Part shown: positions 1-6,896 of the stretch, one piece after another | Numbering within the stretch: the stretch's first letter is position 1 | Layout of the letters: the number at the start of each line of letters is the position of its first letter | Assembly (NCBI GenBank): GCA_034178815.1 | Contig: JAXFQS010000046.1 | Coordinates: forward strand, 1 to 13,040 | Source of the DNA: JAXFQS01 sp034178815 | GTDB taxonomy: Bacteria > Verrucomicrobiota > Kiritimatiellia > RFP12 > DVOR01 | Reading direction: 5' to 3' | Length of the DNA stretch: 13,040 bases | Made by a program: the position numbers and the translations under genes | Notes under the pieces: model-generated | The model's database searches: none | Seen by the model: only the letters and a program-made list of their open reading frames with translations | What the model was told of the DNA's origin: nothing

Positions 1-1
1 C

Positions 2-121
2 ACGGGGGTGCTCCGTCCCGGCAAGAATGTCCTCGACTTCTACGCCACGCGCGGCCAGGGGCCTAATGAAATCGGCACTGGCGGCATCATGGGGCCCGTG
101 ACCATCTTCGCCGAGAAATAA
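2..121 (+). CDS. C-terminal fragment of a large, probably secreted protein with a sugar-binding-like beta domain
   Basis: The reading frame enters from the left edge and ends at TAA 119-121, giving 39 residues. The peptide has a PGKNVL motif near its start and a GGIMGPVTIF motif just before the end. This pattern (PGxN, hydrophobic strand, Gly-rich turn, GGIxGPV strand) resembles the last strands of jelly-roll, galactose-binding-like domains at the C-termini of glycoside hydrolases such as beta-galactosidases and glycosyl hydrolase 2-like proteins. That assignment is by pattern only, since the catalytic part lies outside the window. A strong terminator follows directly, so this is the end of a transcription unit. 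A carbohydrate-active role would fit the GH16 and GH127 genes further on, but this is inference. Confidence 0.6.
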   Translation, partial: TGVLRPGKNVLDFYATRGQGPNEIGTGGIMGPVTIFAEK

Positions 122-141
122 CCCCACCTCTGAACACCCGA

Positions 142-188
142 GCGACGCGCCGCACTAGGAATCCCCCTTGCGGCGCGCCGCTTTTTTT
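142..188 (+). terminator. Rho-independent terminator after the partial gene
   Basis: The arms 142-153 (GCGACGCGCCGC) and 170-181 (GCGGCGCGCCGC) pair over 12 bases with one A/C mismatch around a 16-base loop. Seven T residues follow at 182-188. It lies 20 bases after the stop codon of the partial gene. Confidence 0.88.
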
Positions 189-196
189 GCTACACT
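168..196 (+). promoter_or_regulatory. Putative nrdR promoter overlapping the upstream terminator
   Basis: TTGCGG at 168-173 is separated by exactly 17 bases from TACACT at 191-196. This is a plausible sigma-70 -35/-10 pair, and the same -35 hexamer is seen before purL. The -35 lies at the loop and 3' arm of the upstream terminator, and the T-tract forms part of the spacer. The predicted start near 203 gives a leader of about 100 bases beginning with the hairpin at 201-225. The -10 matches the consensus at only four of six positions. Confidence 0.45.
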
Positions 197-200
197 CCTA

Positions 201-261
201 CCAACCTTCGAGGGCGGAAGGTTGGCACCAACGCCCCCCGCTCTTGCCTACCTCCCGCCCC
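201..261. repeat. Intergenic repeat, copy 1 (nrdR leader)
   Basis: CCAACCTT (201-208) and AAGGTTGG (218-225) form a perfect 8-base inverted repeat around a 9-base loop. GCCTACCTCCCGCCCC follows at 246-261. The latter is a diverged version of the core GCCTACCTTCGCCCCC found twice exactly at 1229-1268. The copy fills most of the untranslated stretch before nrdR and would be transcribed in its leader if the promoter at 168-196 is right. Confidence 0.6.
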
Positions 262-302
262 TGTCGATTGGCAGGAATCCACCCCACAGGAACCCACCTC
301 CC

Positions 303-785
303 ATGCGATGCCCCAAATGCGGTTGCACCGAAGACCGCGTCATCGACAGCCGCTCTGTGCGCGACGACACCGCCATCAGAAGACGCCGCATCTGCCAGCG
401 CTGCAACGAACGCTTCACCACCTACGAAGAGATTGTCCGCGGCGAAGTCCGCGTCGTCAAACGCGACGGCACACGCGAAGAGTTCAACCGCCAGAAACTC
501 GCCAACGGCGTCCAGAGAGCCTGCGAAAAGCGCCCTGTCAGTCCCGCTCAAATCGACGCGCTCGTGCGCGACATCGCCGATGCCATAGACCAGACGGAGG
601 CTCAGGAAATCTCCTCCCGAGCCATCGGCGACATGGTTATGGAACGCCTCCACAAACTCGACGAAGTCGCCTTCGTCCGTTTCGCCTCCGTCTACCGCCA
701 CTTTGCCGATGTCTCCCAGTTTCTCGACGCAGTCAAGGACATCGTCGGGCCCCAGGCCTCCCCCCCCAAGTCGCCCAAGCACTAG
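303..785 (+). CDS. nrdR: Transcriptional repressor NrdR
   Basis: A 160-residue zinc-finger/ATP-cone regulator that represses ribonucleotide reductase genes by sensing ATP and dATP. The start at ATG 303 gives the family N-terminus MRCPKCG. The zinc ribbon has cysteines 3, 6, 31 and 34, followed by the conserved RRRRICQRCNERFTTYE block. The ATP-cone domain spans about residues 49-139 and begins with VVKRDGTREEFNRQKL. Length matches the usual 150-160 residues, plus a short Pro/Lys tail. CAGGAA at 287-292 is a possible ribosome binding site about 10 bases upstream. The frame is open further upstream, but that would translate the terminator, so I reject the longer form. No ribonucleotide reductase gene or NrdR box is visible in the window. 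The small YqfO-like gene follows 14 bases later and is probably co-transcribed. Coding strand is strongly C-rich. Confidence 0.96.
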   Translation: MRCPKCGCTEDRVIDSRSVRDDTAIRRRRICQRCNERFTTYEEIVRGEVRVVKRDGTREEFNRQKLANGVQRACEKRPVSPAQIDALVRDIADAIDQTEAQEISSRAIGDMVMERLHKLDEVAFVRFASVYRHFADVSQFLDAVKDIVGPQASPPKSPKH

Positions 786-799
786 CCCGCTAAAAGCCG

Positions 800-1108
800 A
801 TGCACCGTCTCAGCGTCTATGTTCCGGCGAACGCCCTCGAACCGCTCAAAGAGGCCCTTTTCAAGGCAGGCGCGGGTGCGCTCGGAGCCTATGACCATTG
901 CTGCTGGGTGGTCAAGGGCGAGGGCCAGTTCCGTCCGCTTCCGGGGGCCCACCCCGCCTGCGGAGAAGTGGGAAAGGTGCACCGCCTCGAGGAGTACCGG
1001 CTCGAACTGATTGTCCCGGACGAAGCCATCCCCGCCGTCCGAGATGCCCTTCTCAAGACCCATCCCTACGAGACGCCCGCCTACGGATTCGTCCGGCTCG
1101 AGAACTAA
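800..1108 (+). CDS. Stand-alone YqfO/NIF3-insert-like (CutA-fold) protein
   Basis: A 102-residue protein matching the small domain inserted in Bacillus YqfO/NIF3 proteins and also found as a free protein (COG3323-type). Recognisable pieces are the N-terminal strand LSVYVPANALEPLKEALF, the central GAYDHCCWVVKGEGQFRPLP block (residues about 29-48), and the C-terminal HPYETPAYGF motif (residues about 87-96), which corresponds to HPYEEPAYD in relatives. The fold is ferredoxin-like, resembling CutA and PII proteins, and the molecular function is not established. There is no signal peptide, so it should be cytoplasmic. It starts 14 bases after nrdR with no strong Shine-Dalgarno sequence, which suggests coupling to nrdR. 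The nrdR pairing may be incidental. Confidence 0.85.
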   Translation: MHRLSVYVPANALEPLKEALFKAGAGALGAYDHCCWVVKGEGQFRPLPGAHPACGEVGKVHRLEEYRLELIVPDEAIPAVRDALLKTHPYETPAYGFVRLEN

Positions 1109-1200
1109 GGCCTCCACGCCCGCAGCCCCGGCAGGCTCGGCTCCCCAATCTCCAAAGGTACCGGCGCGACGCTTCCGAAGATACGCACCTCCGACACCCT

Positions 1201-1280
1201 AAGGTGCCAACCGCCGCGCCCCGATCCTGCCTACCTTCGCCCCCCAAAGCAGCCTACCTTCGCCCCCCGAGCCTGCCAAC
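1201..1280. repeat. Intergenic repeat, copy 2, with two exact 17-base cores
   Basis: GCCTACCTTCGCCCCCC occurs exactly twice, at 1229-1245 and 1252-1268, with starts 23 bases apart. It is flanked by AAGGTGCCAACC at 1201-1212 and GCCTGCCAACC at 1271-1281. This lies in the 227-base gap (1109-1335) between the convergent YqfO-like and GH16 genes. I see no open frame or T-tract terminator in that gap. Related sequence occurs at 201-261, 2188-2221, 7690-7772 and 9891-9969. Confidence 0.7.
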
Positions 1281-1302
1281 CAAACGCCCTCAGACGCGCG
1301 AA

Positions 1303-1323
1303 GGAATCCCGCACCAGGATTCC
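1303..1323. repeat. Small inverted repeat between convergent genes
   Basis: GGAATCC (1303-1309) and GGATTCC (1317-1323) form a perfect 7-base stem with a 7-base loop. It lies just downstream of the GH16 stop and opposite the end of the nrdR unit. No T-tract follows on either strand, so a terminator role is only possible, not shown. Confidence 0.4.
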
Positions 1324-1335
1324 CGCACACCGACT

Positions 1336-2187
1336 CTACGGCTTCTGATAATAGCGGACATAGTCAACCAAGAACTCCGCCGGCAGAGCCGAATCGTCGA
1401 TAGGCCCGCCAAAGTTCGTCCCCAGCGCCAAGTTGAGCAGCAAATAATGCGGCTGGCGGAATGGATTCCACCCATCGGGCGTGTCCGCCTTGGAGAGCGG
1501 CATCTCTAGCACCAGGCGCTCGTCGTAGAGAATCCGGAGCCGATTGGAATCCCACTCCAACGCGTAAATGTGGAACCCGTCGTGCGGCGTGGCCGGCAAA
1601 TAGGCGCTCTTGGGAGATATATGCTTGGCCCCGCGCGGCTTGGAATCCTTGCCGCAATGGATGGCCGCGGTAGTCTCCGCCGGATTCTTTCCGGCGTACT
1701 CCATAATATCGATCTCCCCGCTGGCCGGCCAACCTTTGAATTCGGGGGAATCCTTCGGACGGGAGGCGCTCGCGCCGATAGTCCAGATCGCCGGCCACAT
1801 GCCAGAGCCTTTGGGGCATTTGGCGCGCACCGCTATCCTTCCGTAGAAGAACTCTTTTTTGTTCGCAGTGGTTATCGACGACGAGGTGTAGTTGGCGGAT
1901 TTCCGGCTCTTGCGCCAATCCTTTTCGGGGGCCGAGGGGCTATAGGCCTCGTTCGGCACCTGCTCGCGCCGGCCGGTAATGACGAGGCATCCGTCGCGGA
2001 CAATGGCGTTGCGGTCGGTGTAGTACTGGGGCTCCTGATTGCGGAGGAATCCCTTCTCGAAGTTCCAGACTTTCGGGTCGGGCTTGCCGGGGACATTGAA
2101 CTCCTCGGACCAGACGAGTCGCCACTCTGTCGCGGACAGAAAGGTTGACAGCAACAGCAACGGGACAAGGGCGGGAATGGCTCTCAC
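1336..2187 (-). CDS. Secreted GH16 family beta-glucanase (laminarinase-like)
   Basis: A 283-residue glycoside hydrolase of family 16, which cleaves beta-1,3 or mixed beta-glucans and related galactans with retention. Residues 1-19 form a signal peptide (Arg near the start, a run of leucines, then an SA end). The catalytic motif GEIDIMEY places the nucleophile at E158, D160 between, and the acid/base at E163. Other family features are WSEEFN near residue 26, GRIAVRAKCPKGSGMWPAIW (117-135), the histidine-containing strand DGFHIYALEW (203-212), and the C-terminal DYVRYYQ strand. Length is typical of a single-domain enzyme. The start is GTG (2187-2185), supported by AAAAGGAG (complement of 2195-2202) 7 bases upstream. 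It lies 41 bases after the coiled-coil gene with no promoter I can see, so it is probably the last gene of the purL transcription unit. The sugar specificity cannot be read from sequence alone. Confidence 0.93.
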   Translation of the reverse strand: MRAIPALVPLLLLSTFLSATEWRLVWSEEFNVPGKPDPKVWNFEKGFLRNQEPQYYTDRNAIVRDGCLVITGRREQVPNEAYSPSAPEKDWRKSRKSANYTSSSITTANKKEFFYGRIAVRAKCPKGSGMWPAIWTIGASASRPKDSPEFKGWPASGEIDIMEYAGKNPAETTAAIHCGKDSKPRGAKHISPKSAYLPATPHDGFHIYALEWDSNRLRILYDERLVLEMPLSKADTPDGWNPFRQPHYLLLNLALGTNFGGPIDDSALPAEFLVDYVRYYQKP

Positions 2188-2221
2188 AGGTAGGCTCCTT
2201 TTGGGGTGATTGGTAGGTTGG
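2188..2221. repeat. Intergenic repeat, copy 3, carrying the GH16 ribosome binding site
   Basis: GGTAGGCTCCTTTTGGGG at 2190-2207, followed by ATTGGTAGGTTGG, resembles the complement of copy 2 (GGTAGGCTGCTTTGGGGGG). The minus-strand Shine-Dalgarno AAAAGGAG (complement of 2195-2202) lies inside this copy, 7 bases from the GTG start of the GH16 gene. It takes up most of the 41-base gap between that gene and the coiled-coil gene. Confidence 0.5.
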
Positions 2222-2228
2222 TTGCGAA

Positions 2229-2975
2229 CTATCGGGTTGGCGGCGGCGGGGAACGGCGGTTTCCACGCCCGCCGATGCCGGAGGGAATGGAAGTGTTCTC
2301 GAAAATAAGATTGACGCTCGCCTCGAAGTCGGCGCCGTCGAAGCCCAGCGCCTGCCCCAGTTCACGCAACTGGTAGCCGCGCTCCTTCTCGAACAGACGG
2401 CGCGCGTCGGAGAAAACCCGGTGCATCTCGTCGGGCGGCGGGCGCTGCGAATCGTCGTCCGAGTAGCGCAAGGCACGCAACTCACTCAGGCGCTGCATCA
2501 CCTCAATCGTTGCCTCGAAATTCTTCAACCGCTCGCTATCGGCGGCATCGATTTCCAGCGTCTCGTAGTAGGAACTCATACGCGACTCCTGATCCTTGAG
2601 CCGCTCGCGCATCTGGACGCGGAAAGCCATCAAGCGCTCATACTCCTTGGGATTATTGGCGCGCAAATCCTCAAGCCAGGCCTTCTGCGACAAAGGCTTG
2701 CGCGGGTGCGGCGGAGCATTGGTCGCCCCCGCCGCCCCAGCCTGCCGTTCGTGCTCCCGCCGCCGGCTTCTGGAGAGCGAATCTTCAAGCCCCGCAATGC
2801 GCGCCTTGAGCGCCAAAACCGCCTCGCCGTCCACAGCGCGCGGCTCCGTCCGAACCTCTGCGGCGGGCAACGGATTGTCCTTTGGCGAGACCGTCGGACA
2901 GCACCCGAGCCAGTAGCCGATGCCAACCCCAGCCGCCAGAGAAAGCAACGAAACGCCCCAGGCGCTGAACTTCAT
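2229..2975 (-). CDS. Membrane-anchored coiled-coil protein of unknown function
   Basis: I do not recognise a family for this 248-residue protein. Residues about 5-24 form one hydrophobic segment ending WLGCC. The position three before the first cysteine is Trp, so this is a poor lipobox and more likely a membrane anchor. A heptad-like charged helix follows at about residues 50-78, then a linker rich in Ala, Pro and Gly. A mostly helical, charged region fills about residues 95-230, and the tail is basic and proline-rich (SPPPPTR). The ATG at 2975-2973 overlaps the purL stop in the form ATGA, which decides the start against a 17-codon upstream extension and suggests translational coupling to purL. 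Its C-terminal helical part faintly resembles periplasmic helical-hairpin proteins, but I would not name a function. Coding strand is G-rich here. Confidence 0.8.
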   Translation of the reverse strand: MKFSAWGVSLLSLAAGVGIGYWLGCCPTVSPKDNPLPAAEVRTEPRAVDGEAVLALKARIAGLEDSLSRSRRREHERQAGAAGATNAPPHPRKPLSQKAWLEDLRANNPKEYERLMAFRVQMRERLKDQESRMSSYYETLEIDAADSERLKNFEATIEVMQRLSELRALRYSDDDSQRPPPDEMHRVFSDARRLFEKERGYQLRELGQALGFDGADFEASVNLIFENTSIPSGIGGRGNRRSPPPPTR

Positions 2976-5900
2976 TGACGCCCCTTCACGGCAAACGCAT
3001 AGGCATTGCGGAACATCCGCATCCACGGCCCGTCAACCTTGAAACTGCCGTCATTGAAGGCCAACTGGACAGCCCGGAAACAACGCTCCGGGTGCGGCAT
3101 GAGAATGGTCGCACGCCCGTCGGTGGAAGTAAAGCCCGTCAGCCCGCCGGGCGAACCGTTCGGATTGAGCGGATAGGTCTCCGTCGGCCGACCATTGCCG
3201 TCGACATAGCGCAACGCCGCCACCGCCTCGCGCCCGTCGGCATCCGACTCGAACCGCACCCGCCCCTCGCCGTGCGCCACCGCGATAGGCAGAATCGAGC
3301 CCGCCATGCCCTTGAGCAGAATCGACGGCGAATCCATCACCTCAAGCGTACAGGTGCGGCCCTCAAACTGCTCCGAAAGATTCCGCACAAAACGAGGCCA
3401 GTGCTCCGCCCCCGGAATGATTTCCTTGAGTTGCGAGACCATCTGGCAACCGTTGCAAACCCCCAGCGTGAAGGTGTCCGGGCGGGAGAAAAAGGCCGCA
3501 AACATCGCCTTGAGCCTTCCGTTGAAGAGAATCGAACGCGCCCAGCCAGACCCCGCGCCCAAAACATCGCCGTACGAAAAGCCGCCGCACGCCACCAGAC
3601 CTTTGAACTCCGCCAGATCCACCTTGCCCGCGATCAAGTCTGTCATATGCACATCGACCGACTCGAATCCAGCCAGCGCAAACGCCGCCGCCATCTCAAT
3701 GTGTCCGTTGACCCCTTGCTCGCGAAGAATCGCCACCTTTGGCTTCTGCGACGGTAGCGGTTTGACCGGAACCGCATCCGGATCAAAGCCCAAACGGTAG
3801 TGCAGTCCGGGATCCTCCAGTTCAAACTCCTGCTTCGCGCAGAGCGGATTGTCACGCAGCGACTGCATCCGGAAAGTCACCTCCGACCAAATCGAGCGAA
3901 CCTTCCTCAGCGGCAGATCGATAGCCGGCTCGCCATCCACCATAATCTGAACCGCCGGAGTCTCGTCTGCCGCCGGCATCGCCACGCGCCCGACTACCAG
4001 CGGCTCGATTCCGTAGGCCTGGCACTCCCTCAAAACCGAGTCCAGAAGCTCGTCCGAGACCTGTACCACCGCGCCCAGCTCCTCGGCGAAAAGCGCTGCG
4101 CAGGCATCCTTCCCGGGCAAATCCGCCATAACCCCCAGACCGCCCGCAAGAGCCATCTCCGCCAGCGTCACCGCCACGCCCCCGTCCGAGCGGTCGTGGT
4201 ACGCCAACAGTTTTCCCTGCGTCAGCAGATGTTGAATCAGGGCAAAAAAGTGGCGGAACGCCTCCGCATCCTCCAAGTCCGGCGGCATTGCCCCAAGCCG
4301 CTTGTAGACCTGCGCATAGACCGAACCACCCAAGCGGTTTCGTCCGCCGCCGAGGTCGAACAGCAGGAGCGTCGAGGGGATGGGCTTGAGGTCTGGCGTG
4401 ACCGTCTTGCGAATGTCCCCGACGGTGGAGAACGCCGAGACGATCAGGCTCAACGGCGAAACCTCCTTGCAAGCGTTACCCTTGGAGTCCTCCCAGACCG
4501 TCCGCATCGAGAGCGAATCCTTTCCAACGGGAATCGAAACGCCTAGTTGGGGACAGAGTTCCATACCCACGGCCTTGACCGTGTCGTAGAGCCGCGCGTC
4601 CTCGCCGGATTCGCCGCAGGCGCACATCCAGTTGGCCGAGAGCTTGACATTGCCAATCTCGCCAACGGGAGCCGAAGCAATGTTGGTCAGCGCTTCGCCC
4701 ACGGCCATTCGCCCGGACGCCGGAGCGTCGAGAATGGCAATCGGGGTGCGCTCCCCGCAAGCCATCGCCTCGCCGGTATAGACGGTGTATCCTGTCGCCG
4801 TGACGGCATTGTCCGCGACCGGCAACTGGTGCGGGCCGCACATCTGTTCGCGGTGGACTAGTCCCGTGACCGAGCGGTCGGTGATGGTAACGAGGAAGGT
4901 CTTGTTTGCCACCGCGGGGAAGCGGAGAATGCGTTCGAAGGCCTCCGCGGGGTTGGCCTGAGGCAGCGTGTCGCGGACATTGGGCGCGTGTTCGACGGTA
5001 CGCAGCATCCGGGGCGGTTTGCCCAGCAGAACGCGGATGTCCATATCAATGGGTTTGTCGCCAAAGTAGTCGTCCTCCAGCACGAGGCGCTTGTCGTTCC
5101 GGCTCTCGCCGATAAACGCGACGGGGCAGCGTTCGCGGGCGCAGAACTCCTCGAAGAGCAGTTTGTCCTGGGCCCGGATGGCGAGCACATAGCGCTCCTG
5201 TGCCTCGCAGCACCAGATCTCCATGGGATTCATCGAGGGCTCTTCGTTGTGGACGCGACGGAGGCGAAAGAGACCGCCGGTAGCCTCGACGAGTTCGGGA
5301 CAGCCATTGGAGAGTCCGCCCGCGCCGATGTCGTGGATGGATAGTATGGGATTGGATTCGCCCAAGGCGCAGCAGGCGTCAATGACGCCTTGGCAGCGGC
5401 GCTGCATCTCGGCATTTCCGCGCTGGACGGAGTTGAAGTCGAGGGCCTCGCTGTTGGTTCCGGAAGCCATGGAGGATGCGGCGCCGCCGCCCAGTCCGAT
5501 GCGCATGGCGGGCCCGCCAATCTGGACGATGAGGACTCCGGATGGTACGGTCTTTTTCTCGACATGGCGGTGACGAATGTTGCCCATTCCGCCTGCGAGC
5601 ATGATGGGTTTGCGGTAGCCCCAGCGGATGCCGCCCCATGTGTCTTCGCAGGTGCGGAAGAAACCGCAGAGTTGGGGTCTGCCGAACTCGTTTCCGAAGG
5701 CGGCGCCGCCGATGGGGCCCTCGGTCATGATGGCAAGGGGCGAGGCGAGGCGTGCGGGCGGCTCTGGGGGATTGGCTTCCCAGGGCTGTTCATATTGGGG
5801 GATGCGGAGGTGGGAGGTGACAAAGCCGCAGATGCCGGCTTTGGTACGGGAGCCGGTGCCGGTTGCGGACTCGTCGCGGATTTCGCCGCCTACGCCTGTG

Positions 5901-6811
5901 GCGGCACCGGGGTAAGGTGAGATGGCGGTCGGGTGGTTGTGGGTCTCGACCTTCATCAGCATATCGAACTTCTCTTCGGAGAAGCCGTAGGTGTTGGTCT
6001 TGGGGTTGGAGGCGAAGACGGGGATGGTAAAGCCTTCGATGACGCCGGAGTTGTCTTTGTAGGCCACGAGGGTTCCCTTGGGGTGTTTCTCGTGGGTGTT
6101 CTTGATCATCTGGAAGAGGCTTTTAGGCTGGTTTTTGCCGTCGATGATCCACTCGGCGTTGAAGATTTTGTGGCGGCAGTGTTCGGAGTTGACCTGGCCG
6201 AACATCACGAGTTCGGTATCGGTTGGGTTCTTGCCAGCCTGGCGGAAGGCTTGTGCGAGGTAGTCCATCTCCTCTGCGGAGAGGGCGAGGCCGATTTCGC
6301 GGTTGGCCTCTTCGATGGCGGCGCGCCCTTTGGCGAGGACATCGAAGACGCGGCCGGGGCGGGGCGTTTGCTGGGCGAAGAGGTCGGAGATGTCTTCATA
6401 GACGCCCTCCGTCATCCGGTCGTGGAGGGCGTTGAGGGCAGGCTTGAGGGTCTCAAGGGTGGCTTTTCCGATGGAGACAATCATCCCTCTTTCGACGCGT
6501 TTGATGCTGTTTCCGAGGCCGCAGTTGCGGAAGATGTCGGTGGCTTTGGAGGACCAGGGGGAGATGGTTCCCTTGCGGGGCGTGACATAGAAGAATCCGT
6601 CGGGAATGGTCTCGACGGGTGCCGAATCGGCGTCGAGGAGGGTGGCGGCTTGGGCGAGGATGGAGGAGTCGATGGGGGCGTCGCTCTCAAGGAGGTAGCA
6701 CCAGCGGGTCTGTATCTCCACCTGGTCGAGTCCTAGGGGGCGAAGGGCGGAACGCCAAGCATCGGTTCGGAATTGGGAAAGGGCGGTCTGGCCGAGCAAC
6801 TGGGTCAGCAT
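2972..6811 (-). CDS. purL: Phosphoribosylformylglycinamidine synthase, single-chain type
   Basis: This 1279-residue enzyme performs the fourth step of de novo purine synthesis, turning FGAR, glutamine and ATP into FGAM. It has the large fused form (E. coli PurL is about 1295 residues), joining a PurS-like N-terminus, two AIR-synthase-type halves and a glutamine amidotransferase. The KVETHNHPTAISP substrate/ATP motif is at about residue 290, followed by GEIRDESATG and GSRTKAG. The amidotransferase starts near residue 1020 (KVAILREQGVNGHIEMA). Its nucleophile is Cys1119 in GVCNGCQM, and its His1240 and Glu1242 are in MPHPERCF, so the triad is intact. The start codon has only a weak GA-rich ribosome site (AGAAAGAGA). 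The gene lies 57 bases after tatD, has its own likely promoter at 6868-6896, and its stop overlaps the next gene. The coding strand changes from C-rich in the 5' part to G-rich in the 3' part. Confidence 0.97.
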   Translation of the reverse strand: MLTQLLGQTALSQFRTDAWRSALRPLGLDQVEIQTRWCYLLESDAPIDSSILAQAATLLDADSAPVETIPDGFFYVTPRKGTISPWSSKATDIFRNCGLGNSIKRVERGMIVSIGKATLETLKPALNALHDRMTEGVYEDISDLFAQQTPRPGRVFDVLAKGRAAIEEANREIGLALSAEEMDYLAQAFRQAGKNPTDTELVMFGQVNSEHCRHKIFNAEWIIDGKNQPKSLFQMIKNTHEKHPKGTLVAYKDNSGVIEGFTIPVFASNPKTNTYGFSEEKFDMLMKVETHNHPTAISPYPGAATGVGGEIRDESATGTGSRTKAGICGFVTSHLRIPQYEQPWEANPPEPPARLASPLAIMTEGPIGGAAFGNEFGRPQLCGFFRTCEDTWGGIRWGYRKPIMLAGGMGNIRHRHVEKKTVPSGVLIVQIGGPAMRIGLGGGAASSMASGTNSEALDFNSVQRGNAEMQRRCQGVIDACCALGESNPILSIHDIGAGGLSNGCPELVEATGGLFRLRRVHNEEPSMNPMEIWCCEAQERYVLAIRAQDKLLFEEFCARERCPVAFIGESRNDKRLVLEDDYFGDKPIDMDIRVLLGKPPRMLRTVEHAPNVRDTLPQANPAEAFERILRFPAVANKTFLVTITDRSVTGLVHREQMCGPHQLPVADNAVTATGYTVYTGEAMACGERTPIAILDAPASGRMAVGEALTNIASAPVGEIGNVKLSANWMCACGESGEDARLYDTVKAVGMELCPQLGVSIPVGKDSLSMRTVWEDSKGNACKEVSPLSLIVSAFSTVGDIRKTVTPDLKPIPSTLLLFDLGGGRNRLGGSVYAQVYKRLGAMPPDLEDAEAFRHFFALIQHLLTQGKLLAYHDRSDGGVAVTLAEMALAGGLGVMADLPGKDACAALFAEELGAVVQVSDELLDSVLRECQAYGIEPLVVGRVAMPAADETPAVQIMVDGEPAIDLPLRKVRSIWSEVTFRMQSLRDNPLCAKQEFELEDPGLHYRLGFDPDAVPVKPLPSQKPKVAILREQGVNGHIEMAAAFALAGFESVDVHMTDLIAGKVDLAEFKGLVACGGFSYGDVLGAGSGWARSILFNGRLKAMFAAFFSRPDTFTLGVCNGCQMVSQLKEIIPGAEHWPRFVRNLSEQFEGRTCTLEVMDSPSILLKGMAGSILPIAVAHGEGRVRFESDADGREAVAALRYVDGNGRPTETYPLNPNGSPGGLTGFTSTDGRATILMPHPERCFRAVQLAFNDGSFKVDGPWMRMFRNAYAFAVKGRQ

Positions 6812-6867
6812 GTGGGGTCTCTTTCTGGCGGGAAACGGCTCCCGTCTGTCGTATGCGTATTGACTAT

Positions 6868-6896
6868 ATTATAACGGATTGGGGCACGAACCGCAA
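6868..6896 (-). promoter_or_regulatory. Putative purL promoter overlapping the tatD stop codon
   Basis: On the minus strand TTGCGG (complement of 6891-6896), a 17-base spacer, and a perfect TATAAT (complement of 6868-6873). The tatD stop TAA (6871-6869) lies within this TATAAT. The predicted start near 6861 leaves a leader of about 50 bases with a small 5-base hairpin (6829-6833 with 6840-6844). That is too short for a purine riboswitch, and I see no PurR-type operator that I could name. Confidence 0.6.

Noticed and set aside
168..302. A 45-codon upstream extension of nrdR
   Set aside because: NrdR begins MRCPxCG in the family, and the extension would translate the upstream terminator and the repeat.
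1229..1268. A CRISPR array, from the two exact 17-base repeats
   Set aside because: There are only two exact units with a 6-base gap, no spacers of uniform length, no cas genes, and related copies are scattered through other gaps.
2976..3026. A 17-codon upstream extension of the coiled-coil gene
   Set aside because: The ATGA overlap with purL and the hydrophobic segment directly after M1 favour the start at 2975.
5933..6736. Long plus-strand open frames opposite purL (also 2975-3757 and 3800-4546)
   Set aside because: purL is unmistakable on the other strand. The antisense translations are low-complexity Gly/Val/Asp or Arg/His/Pro sequences without domains or ribosome sites.
6812..6867. A purine riboswitch before purL
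   Set aside because: The leader predicted from the TATAAT at 6868-6873 is only about 50 bases and lacks the three-stem layout of the purine aptamer.
6860..6873. A plus-strand promoter from TTGACT and TATAAC
   Set aside because: The two hexamers are only a few bases apart, with no -10 at 16-18 bases from TTGACT and no plus-strand gene downstream.
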